Shown here one piece after another: positions 24,654 to 34,535 of a stretch of 48,202 bases of DNA. Below the pieces are notes generated by a model. It was given only the letters and a program-made list of their open reading frames with translations. It was not told where the DNA came from and made no database searches. Source of the stretch: Thermodesulfovibrionales bacterium (lineage in GTDB: Bacteria > Nitrospirota > Thermodesulfovibrionia > Thermodesulfovibrionales > SM23-35); assembly GCA_030019415.1 (NCBI GenBank), contig JASEEX010000011.1:1-48202 (forward strand), read 5' to 3'. Within the stretch, counting starts at the first letter, position 1; each line of letters starts with the position of its first letter. The translations under genes were made by a program, and so were the position numbers.

Positions 24654-25261
24654 AAAAAGTTCAAAGTTCAAAGTTCAAAGTTCAAAGTTCAAAAATCTTC
24701 ATTATTTTTGCATTTTGCATTTTGCATTTTGCATTTACATCTATTGCCCTCGGTGTTGAAGCAGAAGAGGCAGCTCACACCCCTCTATGGAAGGATTACC
24801 TGTGGAAGATAATTAATTTTGGAATCCTGGTCTTTATCCTCTATAAATTCGGCAAAAAACCCCTTCAGTCATTTCTGAGGCAGAGGACTGAATTGATAGA
24901 AAAGACTCTTAAAGAGGCTAAGGAGGCAAAAGAAACTGCAGAAAAGGCACTTTGTGAGGTTGAGGAAAAGCTCAAAACAAAAGATGCGGAGATAGAAAAG
25001 ATTCTATCTGCATCGAGGCAGATGGGCGAAACAGAGCGTGAAAGTCTTATAGAAGAGGGTAATAAACTCAGAGAAAAGATATTAGAACAGGCAAAGGTAA
25101 ATATAGATTATGAGCTAAAGCATGCAAGAGAGGCGATTAAGGCAGAGGCAGTTGAGATTGCCCTTGAGCTCGCAGAAAAGAAGCTTAAAGAGAAGTTGAC
25201 AAAGGAAGAACAGGAAAAACTTCTCGAAGAATCTATTGCGAAGATAGGGGGTAGTAGGTGA
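24650..25261 (+). CDS. atpF: ATP synthase Fo subunit b with repeat-derived N-terminus
   Basis: The 203-residue protein has a hydrophobic N-terminal segment, a second membrane span (LWKIINFGILVFILYKFG, near residues 46-63) with KKPLQSFLRQRTE, and a long coiled coil ending in an amphipathic helix (EIALELAEKKLKEKL). The first 30 residues (Lys/Ser-rich, then FIIFAFCILHFAF) are encoded by heptanucleotide repeats and resemble a signal peptide, as some b subunits in related bacteria have (SIALGVEAEE would be a cleavage region). It overlaps atpF' by ATGA and atpH by 4 bases. It anchors the delta subunit to the membrane sector. Confidence 0.9.
   Translation: MKKVQSSKFKVQSSKIFIIFAFCILHFAFTSIALGVEAEEAAHTPLWKDYLWKIINFGILVFILYKFGKKPLQSFLRQRTELIEKTLKEAKEAKETAEKALCEVEEKLKTKDAEIEKILSASRQMGETERESLIEEGNKLREKILEQAKVNIDYELKHAREAIKAEAVEIALELAEKKLKEKLTKEEQEKLLEESIAKIGGSR
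24657..24738. repeat. Two heptanucleotide arrays at the 5' end of atpF
   Basis: The tract has about five copies of gttcaaa (24657-24693), followed after a short spacer by four copies of cattttg (24709-24738). They encode the first 30 residues of subunit b, including a hydrophobic stretch. Read-through in frame is preserved. Confidence 0.9.
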
Positions 25262-25797
25262 TAAGACCAGGGGAGGCAAAGAGATACGCAAAGGCATTCC
25301 TTGATAATGTTGGTATCGAAAATGCACCTCAGGCTCTTGCAGAGATTAATTCGATTAACGAGCTTATGGCCAGAAGTAAGGAATTCAAGAACCTACTCGT
25401 CAATCCTCAATTTTTATCAGAGGAGAGAGAAAACTCTCTAAAGCAGATTGCCGAAAGCATCAAGCTCTCTGATAAGGTTCTAAGATTTATTAAACATATA
25501 ATTGAATTGGGGCTTATTCTCCATCTTTCAGAGATCATCAGGATAGCAACGAGACTTTATCTTGAAAGGAAGAGGAGGGCAAAGGTAACGGTCATGACCC
25601 CAATCGAGATAGGCAAGGATTATGAAAATAGGCTTATTTCAACCCTGAAGAAACTTACAGACAGAGATGTGGAAATAGAGTATGTGATTGATCCTACCCT
25701 CTTAGGGGGGATACTTGTCAAAGTCGACAGTACAATGTATGATACAAGTATAAAAGGTCAATTAAGGCTTTTAAGAAATGAGCTTATAAGGAGGTAA
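25258..25797 (+). CDS. atpH: ATP synthase F1 subunit delta
   Basis: The 179-residue OSCP/delta protein links the alpha3beta3 head to the b/b' stalk. It begins AKRYAKAFLDN-like (residues 6-16), with NPQFLSEERENSLKQIAE in the middle, and ends with the conserved EIEYVIDPTLLGGILVKVDSTMYDTSIKGQLRLLRNEL region. The start is GTG at 25258, overlapping the atpF stop. Length and motifs are ordinary. The next gene, atpA, begins 6 bases on. Confidence 0.94.
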   Translation: MIRPGEAKRYAKAFLDNVGIENAPQALAEINSINELMARSKEFKNLLVNPQFLSEERENSLKQIAESIKLSDKVLRFIKHIIELGLILHLSEIIRIATRLYLERKRRAKVTVMTPIEIGKDYENRLISTLKKLTDRDVEIEYVIDPTLLGGILVKVDSTMYDTSIKGQLRLLRNELIRR

Positions 25798-25803
25798 GTA
25801 TTT

Positions 25804-27318
25804 ATGGCTATCGAGATTAAGCCAGAAGAGATAAGTGAGGTATTAAGGAAACAGATAACAGATTTCGAAAAGAGGGTCGATGTCAGCGAGATTGGAGTTA
25901 CCACCTTTGTCGGTGATGGTGTTGCGAGGATATATGGTATGGACAATGCAATGTACTCCGAGCTACTTGACTTTCCAAATAATGTCGTTGGAATGGTGCT
26001 AAACCTCGAGGAAGATGCAGTTAGTGCGGTTCTCTTCGGTGAAGATAAACTCATTAAAGAAGGGGATATAGTGAAACGCACCGGAAAGGTTATGTCATGC
26101 CCTGTTGGGAAAGAATTGTTAGGCAGAGTTGTGGATGCAGTAGGTAGACCGATAGATGGTAAGGGTCCTATAGAGGCTAAAGAGTGGAGGCAGGTAGATG
26201 TTGTAGCACCTGGTGTTATAATGAGGCAGCCCGTCAATACGCCCCTTCAGACAGGAATCAAGGCTATAGACTCTATGATCCCTATAGGAAGGGGACAGAG
26301 GGAGCTGATTATAGGCGACAGGCAAACTGGAAAATCTGCTCTTCTGATCGACACTATTATTAATCAAAAAGAAGAAGGTGTGTACTGTATTTATTGCATA
26401 GTCGGTCAGAGAAAGTCTGTTCTTGTCCGAACAATTGACATCCTTGAGAAATACGGCGCAATGGATCACACAATAATAGTTGCTGCAACAGCAAGTGAGC
26501 CTGCCCCGATGCAATATATAGCCCCTTATTCGGCATGCACAATGGGTGAGTACTTCAGAGATAACCGTATGGATGCCCTTGTCTGTTATGATGACCTATC
26601 AAAACAGGCCCATGCCTACAGGCAGCTTTCTCTACTTCTCAGGCGTCCTCCAGCCCGCGAGGCATACCCCGGTGATGTCTTCTATTTACACTCAAGGTTA
26701 CTCGAGAGGGCATCAAAGCTTTCTGATGCGCATGGTGCTGGCTCACTCACAGCGCTTCCAATAGTCGAGACATACGCTGGAGATATTTCCGGATATATCC
26801 AGACAAATGTTATATCCATTACAGATGGCCAGATATTCCTTGAGACAGAGCTTTTCTACGGCGGTATAAGACCTGCTATTAATGCTGGTCTCTCGGTCAG
26901 CCGTGTTGGAGGTGCAGCCCAGATAAAGGCTATGAGGCAGGTTGCTGGAATGCTCAGGCTTGACCTTGCTCAGTACAGGGAGCTCGCTGCATTTGCGCAA
27001 TTCGCCTCTGACCTTGACAAGGCAACCCGTGCCCAGCTTGAGAGGGGTATAAGGATGGTTGAACTCCTGAAGCAGGATCAGTATATACCAATGCCTGTTG
27101 ATGAACAGATAATGCTTATCTTTGCAGGGACAGAGGGGCACCTCGATGACCTGCCTGTTGGGTCAATAAAGGCCTTTGAGGATGGATTCCTCAGATATTG
27201 TAGGGCAGAAAAACAGGATCTGAAGAAAGAATTAAAGGAAAAGAGGATAATAGATGAGGACCTTAAAGCAAAGATGACCGAGGCAGTTACGACCTTTAAG
27301 AAGACATTTCAACCATAA
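25804..27318 (+). CDS. atpA: ATP synthase F1 subunit alpha
   Basis: The 504-residue regulatory (non-catalytic) nucleotide-binding subunit. It has the RPEEIS-like N-terminus ([14 protein letters not shown]), [19 protein letters not shown], the P-loop [15 protein letters not shown], the conserved [14 protein letters not shown] stretch, [30 protein letters not shown], and [12 protein letters not shown] with the alpha-subunit signature. Length is standard, with no inserts. The start ATG follows gaggtaagt. 46 bases separate it from atpG. Confidence 0.98.
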   Translation: MAIEIKPEEISEVLRKQITDFEKRVDVSEIGVTTFVGDGVARIYGMDNAMYSELLDFPNNVVGMVLNLEEDAVSAVLFGEDKLIKEGDIVKRTGKVMSCPVGKELLGRVVDAVGRPIDGKGPIEAKEWRQVDVVAPGVIMRQPVNTPLQTGIKAIDSMIPIGRGQRELIIGDRQTGKSALLIDTIINQKEEGVYCIYCIVGQRKSVLVRTIDILEKYGAMDHTIIVAATASEPAPMQYIAPYSACTMGEYFRDNRMDALVCYDDLSKQAHAYRQLSLLLRRPPAREAYPGDVFYLHSRLLERASKLSDAHGAGSLTALPIVETYAGDISGYIQTNVISITDGQIFLETELFYGGIRPAINAGLSVSRVGGAAQIKAMRQVAGMLRLDLAQYRELAAFAQFASDLDKATRAQLERGIRMVELLKQDQYIPMPVDEQIMLIFAGTEGHLDDLPVGSIKAFEDGFLRYCRAEKQDLKKELKEKRIIDEDLKAKMTEAVTTFKKTFQP

Positions 27319-27364
27319 TTAATAACAGAACAATGACAGTTTATAGGAAGTTGAGGGAGGATAG

Positions 27365-28246
27365 ATGCCGACCTTAAGAGATTTAAGGAAGAAGATAAAG
27401 GCCATCCAGAGCACCCAGAAGATTACAAAGGCAATGAGAATGGTGGCTGCTGCGAAGCTGAGGAAGGTTCAGGACAGGATGCTGAATTTCAGGCCCTATG
27501 CCATGAGGATGGATGGAGTCCTTTCTGACCTTGCGAGGGTTGCAGAGAGGGAACTTCACCCCCTTCTTGCTGTCAGGCCGAGGAAGACTGTAGAGGTTCT
27601 TGTGATGACTGCTGATAGGGGTCTCTGTGGGGCCTTCAATATGAATATCCTTAGGGCTGCGACTAATTATATTGAATCCCGAAAAAGAGAAGGATTTGAA
27701 ATAAGTGCCAGTAGTATAGGCAGAAAGGCGCGAGATTACTTCCGCAGAAGGCATATCCCGACGAGGAAGATCTGGGTCGGGCTTTCCGGAAGGGTAACAT
27801 ATGCAAATGCTCAAGAGATCGCAAATGACCTCATAGAGAATTATATAAACGAGGTCTTTGATGAGGTCATCCTGATATACAATGAATTTAAGACAATTCT
27901 TGCACAGAAGCTTTCTGTCGTGAGGCTTCTCCCCATAGGGGAATTAGAGGCAGAGAAGGCTCCTGTTGAAAGGGCTATTACAGTTGATTTCCTCTATGAA
28001 CCTACGGTTGAGGTGCTGTTCGAAAGACTGCTGCCAAAACATATTGAGATTCAGATTTATAGGGCACTTCTTGAATCATCTGCAGCTGAAGAGGCGGCGA
28101 GGATGAACGCCATGGAGCTGGCATCAAAGAACTGCGATGATCTTATAAAAAGGATAACGCTTCAGGCTAACAAGGTAAGGCAGGCATCTATAACAAAGGA
28201 ACTAATGGATATCGTCGGCGGTGCAGAGGCACTGAAGGTGAAATAG
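27365..28246 (+). CDS. atpG: ATP synthase F1 subunit gamma
   Basis: The 293-residue central-shaft subunit. The N-terminal helix LRDLRKKIKAIQSTQKITKAMRMVAAAKLRK and the C-terminal helix RMNAMELASKNCDDLIKRITLQANKVRQASITKELMDIVGGA-like region are the highly conserved parts; the middle domain with MTADRGLCGAFN is also present. The start ATG 27365 has a gagggagga site. No regulatory cysteine insert of the chloroplast type is seen. Confidence 0.97.
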   Translation: MPTLRDLRKKIKAIQSTQKITKAMRMVAAAKLRKVQDRMLNFRPYAMRMDGVLSDLARVAERELHPLLAVRPRKTVEVLVMTADRGLCGAFNMNILRAATNYIESRKREGFEISASSIGRKARDYFRRRHIPTRKIWVGLSGRVTYANAQEIANDLIENYINEVFDEVILIYNEFKTILAQKLSVVRLLPIGELEAEKAPVERAITVDFLYEPTVEVLFERLLPKHIEIQIYRALLESSAAEEAARMNAMELASKNCDDLIKRITLQANKVRQASITKELMDIVGGAEALKVK

Positions 28247-28268
28247 AACAAAGATAAAAGGGGGTTAA

Positions 28269-29693
<1,425 letters not shown>

Positions 29694-29720
29694 AACAGGA
29701 CTGAGGCGTGAGGCTGAGAA

Positions 29721-30128
29721 ATGGAAAAGTTAAAATTAGAGATCGTTACTCCCGATGGCCTTGTTTTTAGTGATGATGTTGATGAGGTCACGGCCGCAGG
29801 AAGTGAGGGTGAATTTGGTGTGTTGCCGGGACATGCACCATTTCTTACAACCCTTAAGATAGGGATGCTTATCTATAAAAAAGGTAACGAAGTAAAGTAT
29901 GTCTTTGTGAATAGCGGATATGCTGAGGTAGGGCCTGATAAGGTCGTGGTGCTGGCTGATAGTGCAGAAAAGGCGGAAGACATTGATGTGGAAAGGGCAA
30001 AGGCTGCAATGAAGCGGGCTGAGGAAAGACTCAAAAAGGCGGAGGAGATAGATTTTGCAAGGGCAGAATCAGCTCTTGAAAGGGCAACAACAAGGATACA
30101 GATAGCGGGAAGAAAAACCACGAGATAA
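29721..30128 (+). CDS. atpC: ATP synthase F1 subunit epsilon
   Basis: The 135-residue subunit has an N-terminal beta-sandwich ([43 protein letters not shown]) and a C-terminal two-helix part rich in Ala/Arg/Glu ([16 protein letters not shown]), which in this family inhibits ATP hydrolysis by contacting the beta subunits. It closes the operon and is followed by a strong terminator at 30154-30180. Confidence 0.96.
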   Translation: MEKLKLEIVTPDGLVFSDDVDEVTAAGSEGEFGVLPGHAPFLTTLKIGMLIYKKGNEVKYVFVNSGYAEVGPDKVVVLADSAEKAEDIDVERAKAAMKRAEERLKKAEEIDFARAESALERATTRIQIAGRKTTR

Positions 30129-30153
30129 TCAGTTAAGATTAAAAAAATCTCGA

Positions 30154-30180
30154 AGGGCCATGCTTTGCATGGCCCTTTTT
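30154..30180 (+). terminator. Rho-independent terminator of the ATP synthase operon
   Basis: A stem agggccatg / catggccct around a short gctttg-type loop, followed by five T residues, 25 bases after the atpC stop. It overlaps an upstream in-frame ATG of the next gene (30165), which argues for that gene starting later. Confidence 0.85.
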
Positions 30181-30197
30181 CGTTTAGCTTTAAATGT

Positions 30198-31052
30198 ATG
30201 GATGTTACCCTCGACAGCATACGAGATATAAGATTATATCAGCCAAGAAAGGGGTACAGGTTTTCGGTAGACGCCCTTCTTTTGTATGATTTTGTGAACC
30301 TCAAAAATGTAGGGAGAATCGCTGACCTTGGCGCTGGGTCAGGTATTGTGGGAATCCTACTTGCAAAAAGATACCCTGATGCAGAGATTGCCCTCTTTGA
30401 GATTCAGGATAGCCTTGCCACGCTCGCAGATAAAAATATTACCCTGAACTCGCTTGAAGATAGGGTTAGGGTAATTAAGACGGATATAAGGATATTAACC
30501 AGTCAGCAGTCAACAGTCAATAGTCTTCAGTCGAAAGATGCCCATCAATTTTATGTTTGTGATAGACTATCGACTGACGACTGGAGACTAGCGGCTAACA
30601 GTTTCAACCTTGTTGTATCAAACCCTCCTTTCAGGAGGCCTAAGAGTGGTTTTATAAACATAGGAGAGGAGAAGGCCATTGCAAGGCATGAGATAAAGCT
30701 GAGACTCCATGAGCTCATTGATGCAGCATCATATCTCTTGAGGGCAAAAGGCAGGTTCTGCATGGTTTATCACCCTTGCAGGCTTTCAGAACTTATGGAG
30801 ATATTGAAAAAGAGAGGTCTGGAGCCAAAAAGGTTGAGATTTGTGCATTCAAACATATCATCAGAGGCGAAGATGATTTTGCTCGAGGCTATTAAGGGTG
30901 GAAAGGGAGGGATTAAAGTAGAGAAGCCTCTCTACATATATAGGGAAAATATAGGGAAAATGGCAGCTATACAGATGAGGTGGAGAAGATATACAATTTA
31001 TAGGGGATGTTTGTGGAACAAGTCAAGGATTTCCTTACATACCTATCAGTAG
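30198..31052 (+). CDS. TrmN6/YfiC-like tRNA1(Val) adenine-N6 methyltransferase with repeat insert
   Basis: The 284-residue protein has the YfiC-type start RLYQPRKGYRFSVDALLL, the SAM-binding motif IADLGAGSGIVGILLAKR, acidic FEIQDSLATLADKN, and the catalytic SNPPFRRPKSGF of N6-adenine methyltransferases, then AIARHEIKLRLHELIDAASYLLRAKGRFCMVYHP. In E. coli this enzyme methylates A37 of tRNA-Val. ATG 30198 is chosen because ATG 30165 lies in the terminator hairpin. About 33 residues before SNPPF (near 100-132) come from a heptad-type inverted repeat (30497-30592). The last 45 bases overlap xerD, and the C-terminal tail RYTIYRGCLWNKSR is atypical. Confidence 0.85.
   Translation: MDVTLDSIRDIRLYQPRKGYRFSVDALLLYDFVNLKNVGRIADLGAGSGIVGILLAKRYPDAEIALFEIQDSLATLADKNITLNSLEDRVRVIKTDIRILTSQQSTVNSLQSKDAHQFYVCDRLSTDDWRLAANSFNLVVSNPPFRRPKSGFINIGEEKAIARHEIKLRLHELIDAASYLLRAKGRFCMVYHPCRLSELMEILKKRGLEPKRLRFVHSNISSEAKMILLEAIKGGKGGIKVEKPLYIYRENIGKMAAIQMRWRRYTIYRGCLWNKSRISLHTYQ
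30497..30592. repeat. agtcaac-type repeat with inverted arm inside the TrmN6-like gene
   Basis: The left arm 30499-30534 repeats agtcagc, agtcaac, agtcaat and agtcttc. The right arm 30564-30590 (gactatcgactgacgactgg-type) is their inverse complement, so the whole can form a stem over about 30 bases of loop. It is read in frame and adds roughly 33 residues just before the catalytic NPPF motif. The same units recur at 38462-38490. Confidence 0.8.
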
Positions 31053-31891
31053 AGAGAGGACTCTCAAGAAACACTGTCGAGTCATATTCAATAGACCTCA
31101 GGAAATTTAAGGACTTTCTATCGTCAAGGGGCAGAGGGTTTGTTTCATTCTCGAGGGCTGATATAATTGATTTTATTGAGGGGCTCAGAAATGAAGGTTA
31201 CTCCATATCGAGTATCTGTAGGTTTATATCTTCGATAAGAGGTTTATGCAAATACCTCATTGTTGAGGATGTTATAAAGGAGGATCCATCAGAAAACCTG
31301 CAGTCACCAAAAAGGTGGGAAAGGCTTCCAAAGTCACTTAGCATTTCTGAGGTTAAGTCCTTTCTTGAGCTTAATTCATCTGTTAACAAGCCAACTACGG
31401 TAAGAGATTATGTAATGCTTGAACTTCTGTATTCATCGGGTCTCCGCGTCAGTGAGCTGGTCTCCCTTAAAATCGAGGATATTAATTTAGAGGCAGGCTT
31501 TTTAAGGGTTTTAGGAAAGGGTTCAAAGGAACGGGTTGTGCCAGTCAACACAAGGGCAATAGAAAAGCTAAAGAGATATATAAACCAGCAGAGGCCCGAG
31601 ATCCTGAAGAAGAGGCAGTCTTCATATCTTTTTGTTACAAGGAGAGGGAGATCTATGACAAGACAGCGTTTCTGGCAGACGATAAAGGCCTTGAGCAGGA
31701 AGAGTGGGATTAAGCTTTCACCACATACACTAAGGCACTCCTTCGCAACACACCTGCTTGAGGGTGGGGCAGACCTCAGGTCAGTGCAGAAGATGCTCGG
31801 CCACTCTGATATATCAACGACCCAGATTTATACAAAGGTAACAACGGGGAGGATAAAAAAGGTTTATACACAACACCATCCGAGGGCATGA
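31007..31891 (+). CDS. xerD: Site-specific tyrosine recombinase XerC/XerD
   Basis: This 294-residue protein has the SAM-like core-binding domain (residues 1-85; VERGLSRNTVESYSIDL) and the catalytic domain with the full set Arg147 (GLRVSE), Lys171, His240 and Arg243 (HTLRHSFATHLL), His266 (LGHSDISTTQIYT) and nucleophile Tyr275. It resolves chromosome dimers at dif with a partner recombinase. ATG 31007 directly abuts gggg, while GTG 31013 has better spacing to that site, so the protein may be two residues shorter. It overlaps the methyltransferase by 46 bases. No integrated element is seen nearby, so a housekeeping role is favoured over a phage integrase. Confidence 0.93.
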   Translation: MFVEQVKDFLTYLSVERGLSRNTVESYSIDLRKFKDFLSSRGRGFVSFSRADIIDFIEGLRNEGYSISSICRFISSIRGLCKYLIVEDVIKEDPSENLQSPKRWERLPKSLSISEVKSFLELNSSVNKPTTVRDYVMLELLYSSGLRVSELVSLKIEDINLEAGFLRVLGKGSKERVVPVNTRAIEKLKRYINQQRPEILKKRQSSYLFVTRRGRSMTRQRFWQTIKALSRKSGIKLSPHTLRHSFATHLLEGGADLRSVQKMLGHSDISTTQIYTKVTTGRIKKVYTQHHPRA

Positions 31892-31895
31892 AAGA

Positions 31896-32096
31896 CAGTA
31901 ACGAGTGACAAGTGATGAGTTTTTATTTTATATTTATAGCCACTACTTTTTACCCTGTTAGAAAGCCCTGCCATTTATGGCGGGGATGATATAAACCCTG
32001 TTAGAAAGCCCTGTCCTTTCTAACAGGGTAAACAAAATTTTGATTCCTTACAGAAAGGGCGAGGTAAAAGCCCCGTCCTTTCTAACGGGGTTTACT
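31896..32096. repeat. Repeat cluster after xerD: heptad tract plus ccctgttagaaag hairpins
   Basis: The stop of xerD is followed by a heptad-like acgagtgacaagtgatgag. Then come accctgttagaaagccctg near 31952, a full hairpin accctgttagaaagccctg with tcctttctaacagggt at 31994-32029, and an inverted partial copy ccccgtcctttctaacgggg at 32071-32090. The hairpins are long enough to act as a terminator for xerD but lack a clean T-tract. The whole fills the 226-base gap before the protease gene. Confidence 0.8.
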
Positions 32097-32117
32097 TTTC
32101 ATAAAGGGAGGTAATAA

Positions 32118-34535
32118 ATGCCTGATAGAGTGAGTATTGATGAGCTATATAAACGCTGTGACCCAAATATCTTTGCCTTTAATACGACAGATGAGCTGCC
32201 AGTCTTTACGGGGACTATAGGGCAGGAGAGGGCTTTGAGTTCCCTTGATTTTGGCCTGAGCCTCGAGAGCGCCGGGTTTAATATATTTCTCCTCGGTGAG
32301 AATGGTACAGGCAGGATAACCACCATAAGATCAATCCTTGCACAGAAGGCAATGAGCGAACCTGTACCTAAGGATTGGTGCTATGTCTACAATTTTAAAG
32401 ACCCTGATATACCCATGACTATTTCTCTTGAGCCAGGGAAGGCCGTGGTATTCCAGAAAGATATGGAAGAACTTATCAAAATACTAAGGGTTGAAATTCC
32501 AAAGGTTTTTGAATCAAAGGAATACGAGAAACAGAGAAACAAGATAATAGAGGAGGCTCAGAAGAAACAGAGAGACATTTTTTCCAGCCTCGAAGAAGAG
32601 GCTCAGGCGAAAGGTTTTTCAGTCAGGAAGACAGTCAGTGGCCTGATAATCATACCTGTAAAAAAGACAGGAGAACCGCTGACAGAAGAGGAGTATGAGT
32701 TACTCGATGAGAAGACGAGAAAGAGAATAGATGAGATAGGCAAGACTCTTCAGGAAAAGCTAAATGATGTCGTGCGTGTAGCACGGGAGGCTGAAAAACT
32801 GGTTAAGGACGAGCTTGCAAAGTTTGAGAAAGAGGCAGCCCTTGCAGCGGTAGGCCATCTCATTGATGAACTCAAGGGCAAGTATAGAGAACATGAGAAG
32901 ATTATTTCATATCTCGAGGATGTAAAAGAGAATATCCTCGAAAACCTCGCTGACTTTAAGGTTCAGGAGGAACAGGTTCCTGCCTTGCCCTTTATGAAGT
33001 TGCCAAAGGCAGAACCCGCATTCACGAGGTATACTGTAAATGTCCTCGTTAACAACAAGGATTGCAGGGGTGCACCCTGTATATTTGAAAGCAACCCAAC
33101 CTATTATAACCTCTTTGGAAGGATTGAACATAAAATACAGTACGGGATTGCAATAACTGATTTTTCAATGATAAAGGGGGGCTCACTGCATAAGGCAAAT
33201 GGAGGTTACATCGTAATCAATGCCCTTGACCTTTTGAGAAACATCTTTGCTTATGATGCATTAAAAAGAGCCATCCGTAATAAAGAGGCAAAGATAGAAG
33301 ATGTCTGGGAGCAGTATAGACTGATATCGACGACGACCCTGAAACCTGAGGCCATACCTTTAGATGTCAAGGTTATACTTGTGGGTAGCCCCTTTCTCTA
33401 TTATCTCCTCTATAACCTCGATGAAGAGTACAGAGAACTTTTTAAGGTTAAGGCCGATTTTGACAGCAGAATGGATAGGACAGATGAGAATATTCATAAG
33501 TATGCCTCTTTTGTTGCAACGAGGTGTAAGGAAGAAGAACTTTTTCCCTTTGACAGGACAGGCGTTGCAAAGGTAGTTGAGGTTGGTTCGAGGCTCGCAG
33601 AGCATCAAAATAAGTTATCTTCAAGGTTCAGCGATATCGCCGACATAATAAGGGAAGCAAGCTACTGGGCATCAAAATCCAATGGCAGGGTTGTGACCGA
33701 AAAACATGTGCAGAAAGCTATAGATGAGAGGATTTACAGGACAAACAGGATTGAAGAACGCTTGAGGGAGATGATCTTAGAAGGTACCTTAATTGTTGAT
33801 ACTGAGGGAGAGAAGCTCGGGCAGGTTAATGGTCTTGCCGTTGTTGACTTGGGCGACTACAGTTTTGGAAAACCTTCGAGGATAACAGCAAGGACATATG
33901 CTGGCAAGGCAGGTGTTGTGAATATAGAGCGCGAGACAAAGATGAGCGGCAGGATACATGAAAAGGCGATACTCATAATAGCGAATTATCTCGGGAGTAA
34001 ATATGCAACAAAAAAACCAATAAGCCTTTCGGCATCTATTACATTTGAACAGCTTTACGAGATGGTTGAGGGTGACAGCGCAACATGCGCAGAGTTATAC
34101 GCCCTCCTGAGCAGTATTGCAGACATTCCCTTGAAGCAGGGTATTGCCGTTACAGGCTCAATGGATCAGAATGGAGATGTCCAGCCCGTTGGCGGGATAA
34201 ATGAAAAGATTGAGGGCTTCTTTGATCTCTGCAAGTTGAGGGGGTTCGATAATAGCCATGGAGTCATAATACCGAGCAGAAATATTAAAAACTTGATGTT
34301 AAAAAAGGATGTAGTCGATGCCGTTAAGGAGGGGAAATTCACTATCTATCCTATAGATAGGGTCGAGGAGGGCCTTGAGATACTTACGGGTATGCCTGCG
34401 GGTGATCTAAAGGAAGATGGGACATATCCGGAAGGCACTGTCAATTATCTTGTTGTAAAGCGTCTTACAGAAATTTCAGAGGCGGTAAAGGAGAAGAAAG
34501 AGGAAGAAAAAGAGAAAAAAGAAAAGGAAGAATGA
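32118..34535 (+). CDS. Lon-like ATP-dependent protease (AAA_32/LonB-like family)
   Basis: The 805-residue protein has an N-terminal AAA-like part with GQERALSSLDFGL and a degenerate Walker A, GENGTGRIT, where Arg replaces the usual Lys (seen also in other members of this family). Next come a coiled-coil region (residues 125-270), HKANGGYIVINALDLL, and a C-terminal Lon protease domain with Ser654 in VEGDSATCAELYALLSS and Lys697 in GGINEKIEGFF, 43 apart as in Lon. It is soluble and cytoplasmic. The C-terminus is a Lys/Glu tail of about 20 residues. ATG 32118 follows gggaggtaat. The stop overlaps the next gene by 4 bases. It is not classical LonA, as the substrate-binding N-domain is missing. 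Confidence 0.9.
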   Translation: MPDRVSIDELYKRCDPNIFAFNTTDELPVFTGTIGQERALSSLDFGLSLESAGFNIFLLGENGTGRITTIRSILAQKAMSEPVPKDWCYVYNFKDPDIPMTISLEPGKAVVFQKDMEELIKILRVEIPKVFESKEYEKQRNKIIEEAQKKQRDIFSSLEEEAQAKGFSVRKTVSGLIIIPVKKTGEPLTEEEYELLDEKTRKRIDEIGKTLQEKLNDVVRVAREAEKLVKDELAKFEKEAALAAVGHLIDELKGKYREHEKIISYLEDVKENILENLADFKVQEEQVPALPFMKLPKAEPAFTRYTVNVLVNNKDCRGAPCIFESNPTYYNLFGRIEHKIQYGIAITDFSMIKGGSLHKANGGYIVINALDLLRNIFAYDALKRAIRNKEAKIEDVWEQYRLISTTTLKPEAIPLDVKVILVGSPFLYYLLYNLDEEYRELFKVKADFDSRMDRTDENIHKYASFVATRCKEEELFPFDRTGVAKVVEVGSRLAEHQNKLSSRFSDIADIIREASYWASKSNGRVVTEKHVQKAIDERIYRTNRIEERLREMILEGTLIVDTEGEKLGQVNGLAVVDLGDYSFGKPSRITARTYAGKAGVVNIERETKMSGRIHEKAILIIANYLGSKYATKKPISLSASITFEQLYEMVEGDSATCAELYALLSSIADIPLKQGIAVTGSMDQNGDVQPVGGINEKIEGFFDLCKLRGFDNSHGVIIPSRNIKNLMLKKDVVDAVKEGKFTIYPIDRVEEGLEILTGMPAGDLKEDGTYPEGTVNYLVVKRLTEISEAVKEKKEEEKEKKEKEE

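Noticed and set aside
31007-31891. XerC/D-type recombinase as integrase of a mobile island
   Set aside because: Length, motifs and housekeeping neighbours fit chromosomal XerC/D; no attachment site, phage or cargo genes adjoin.
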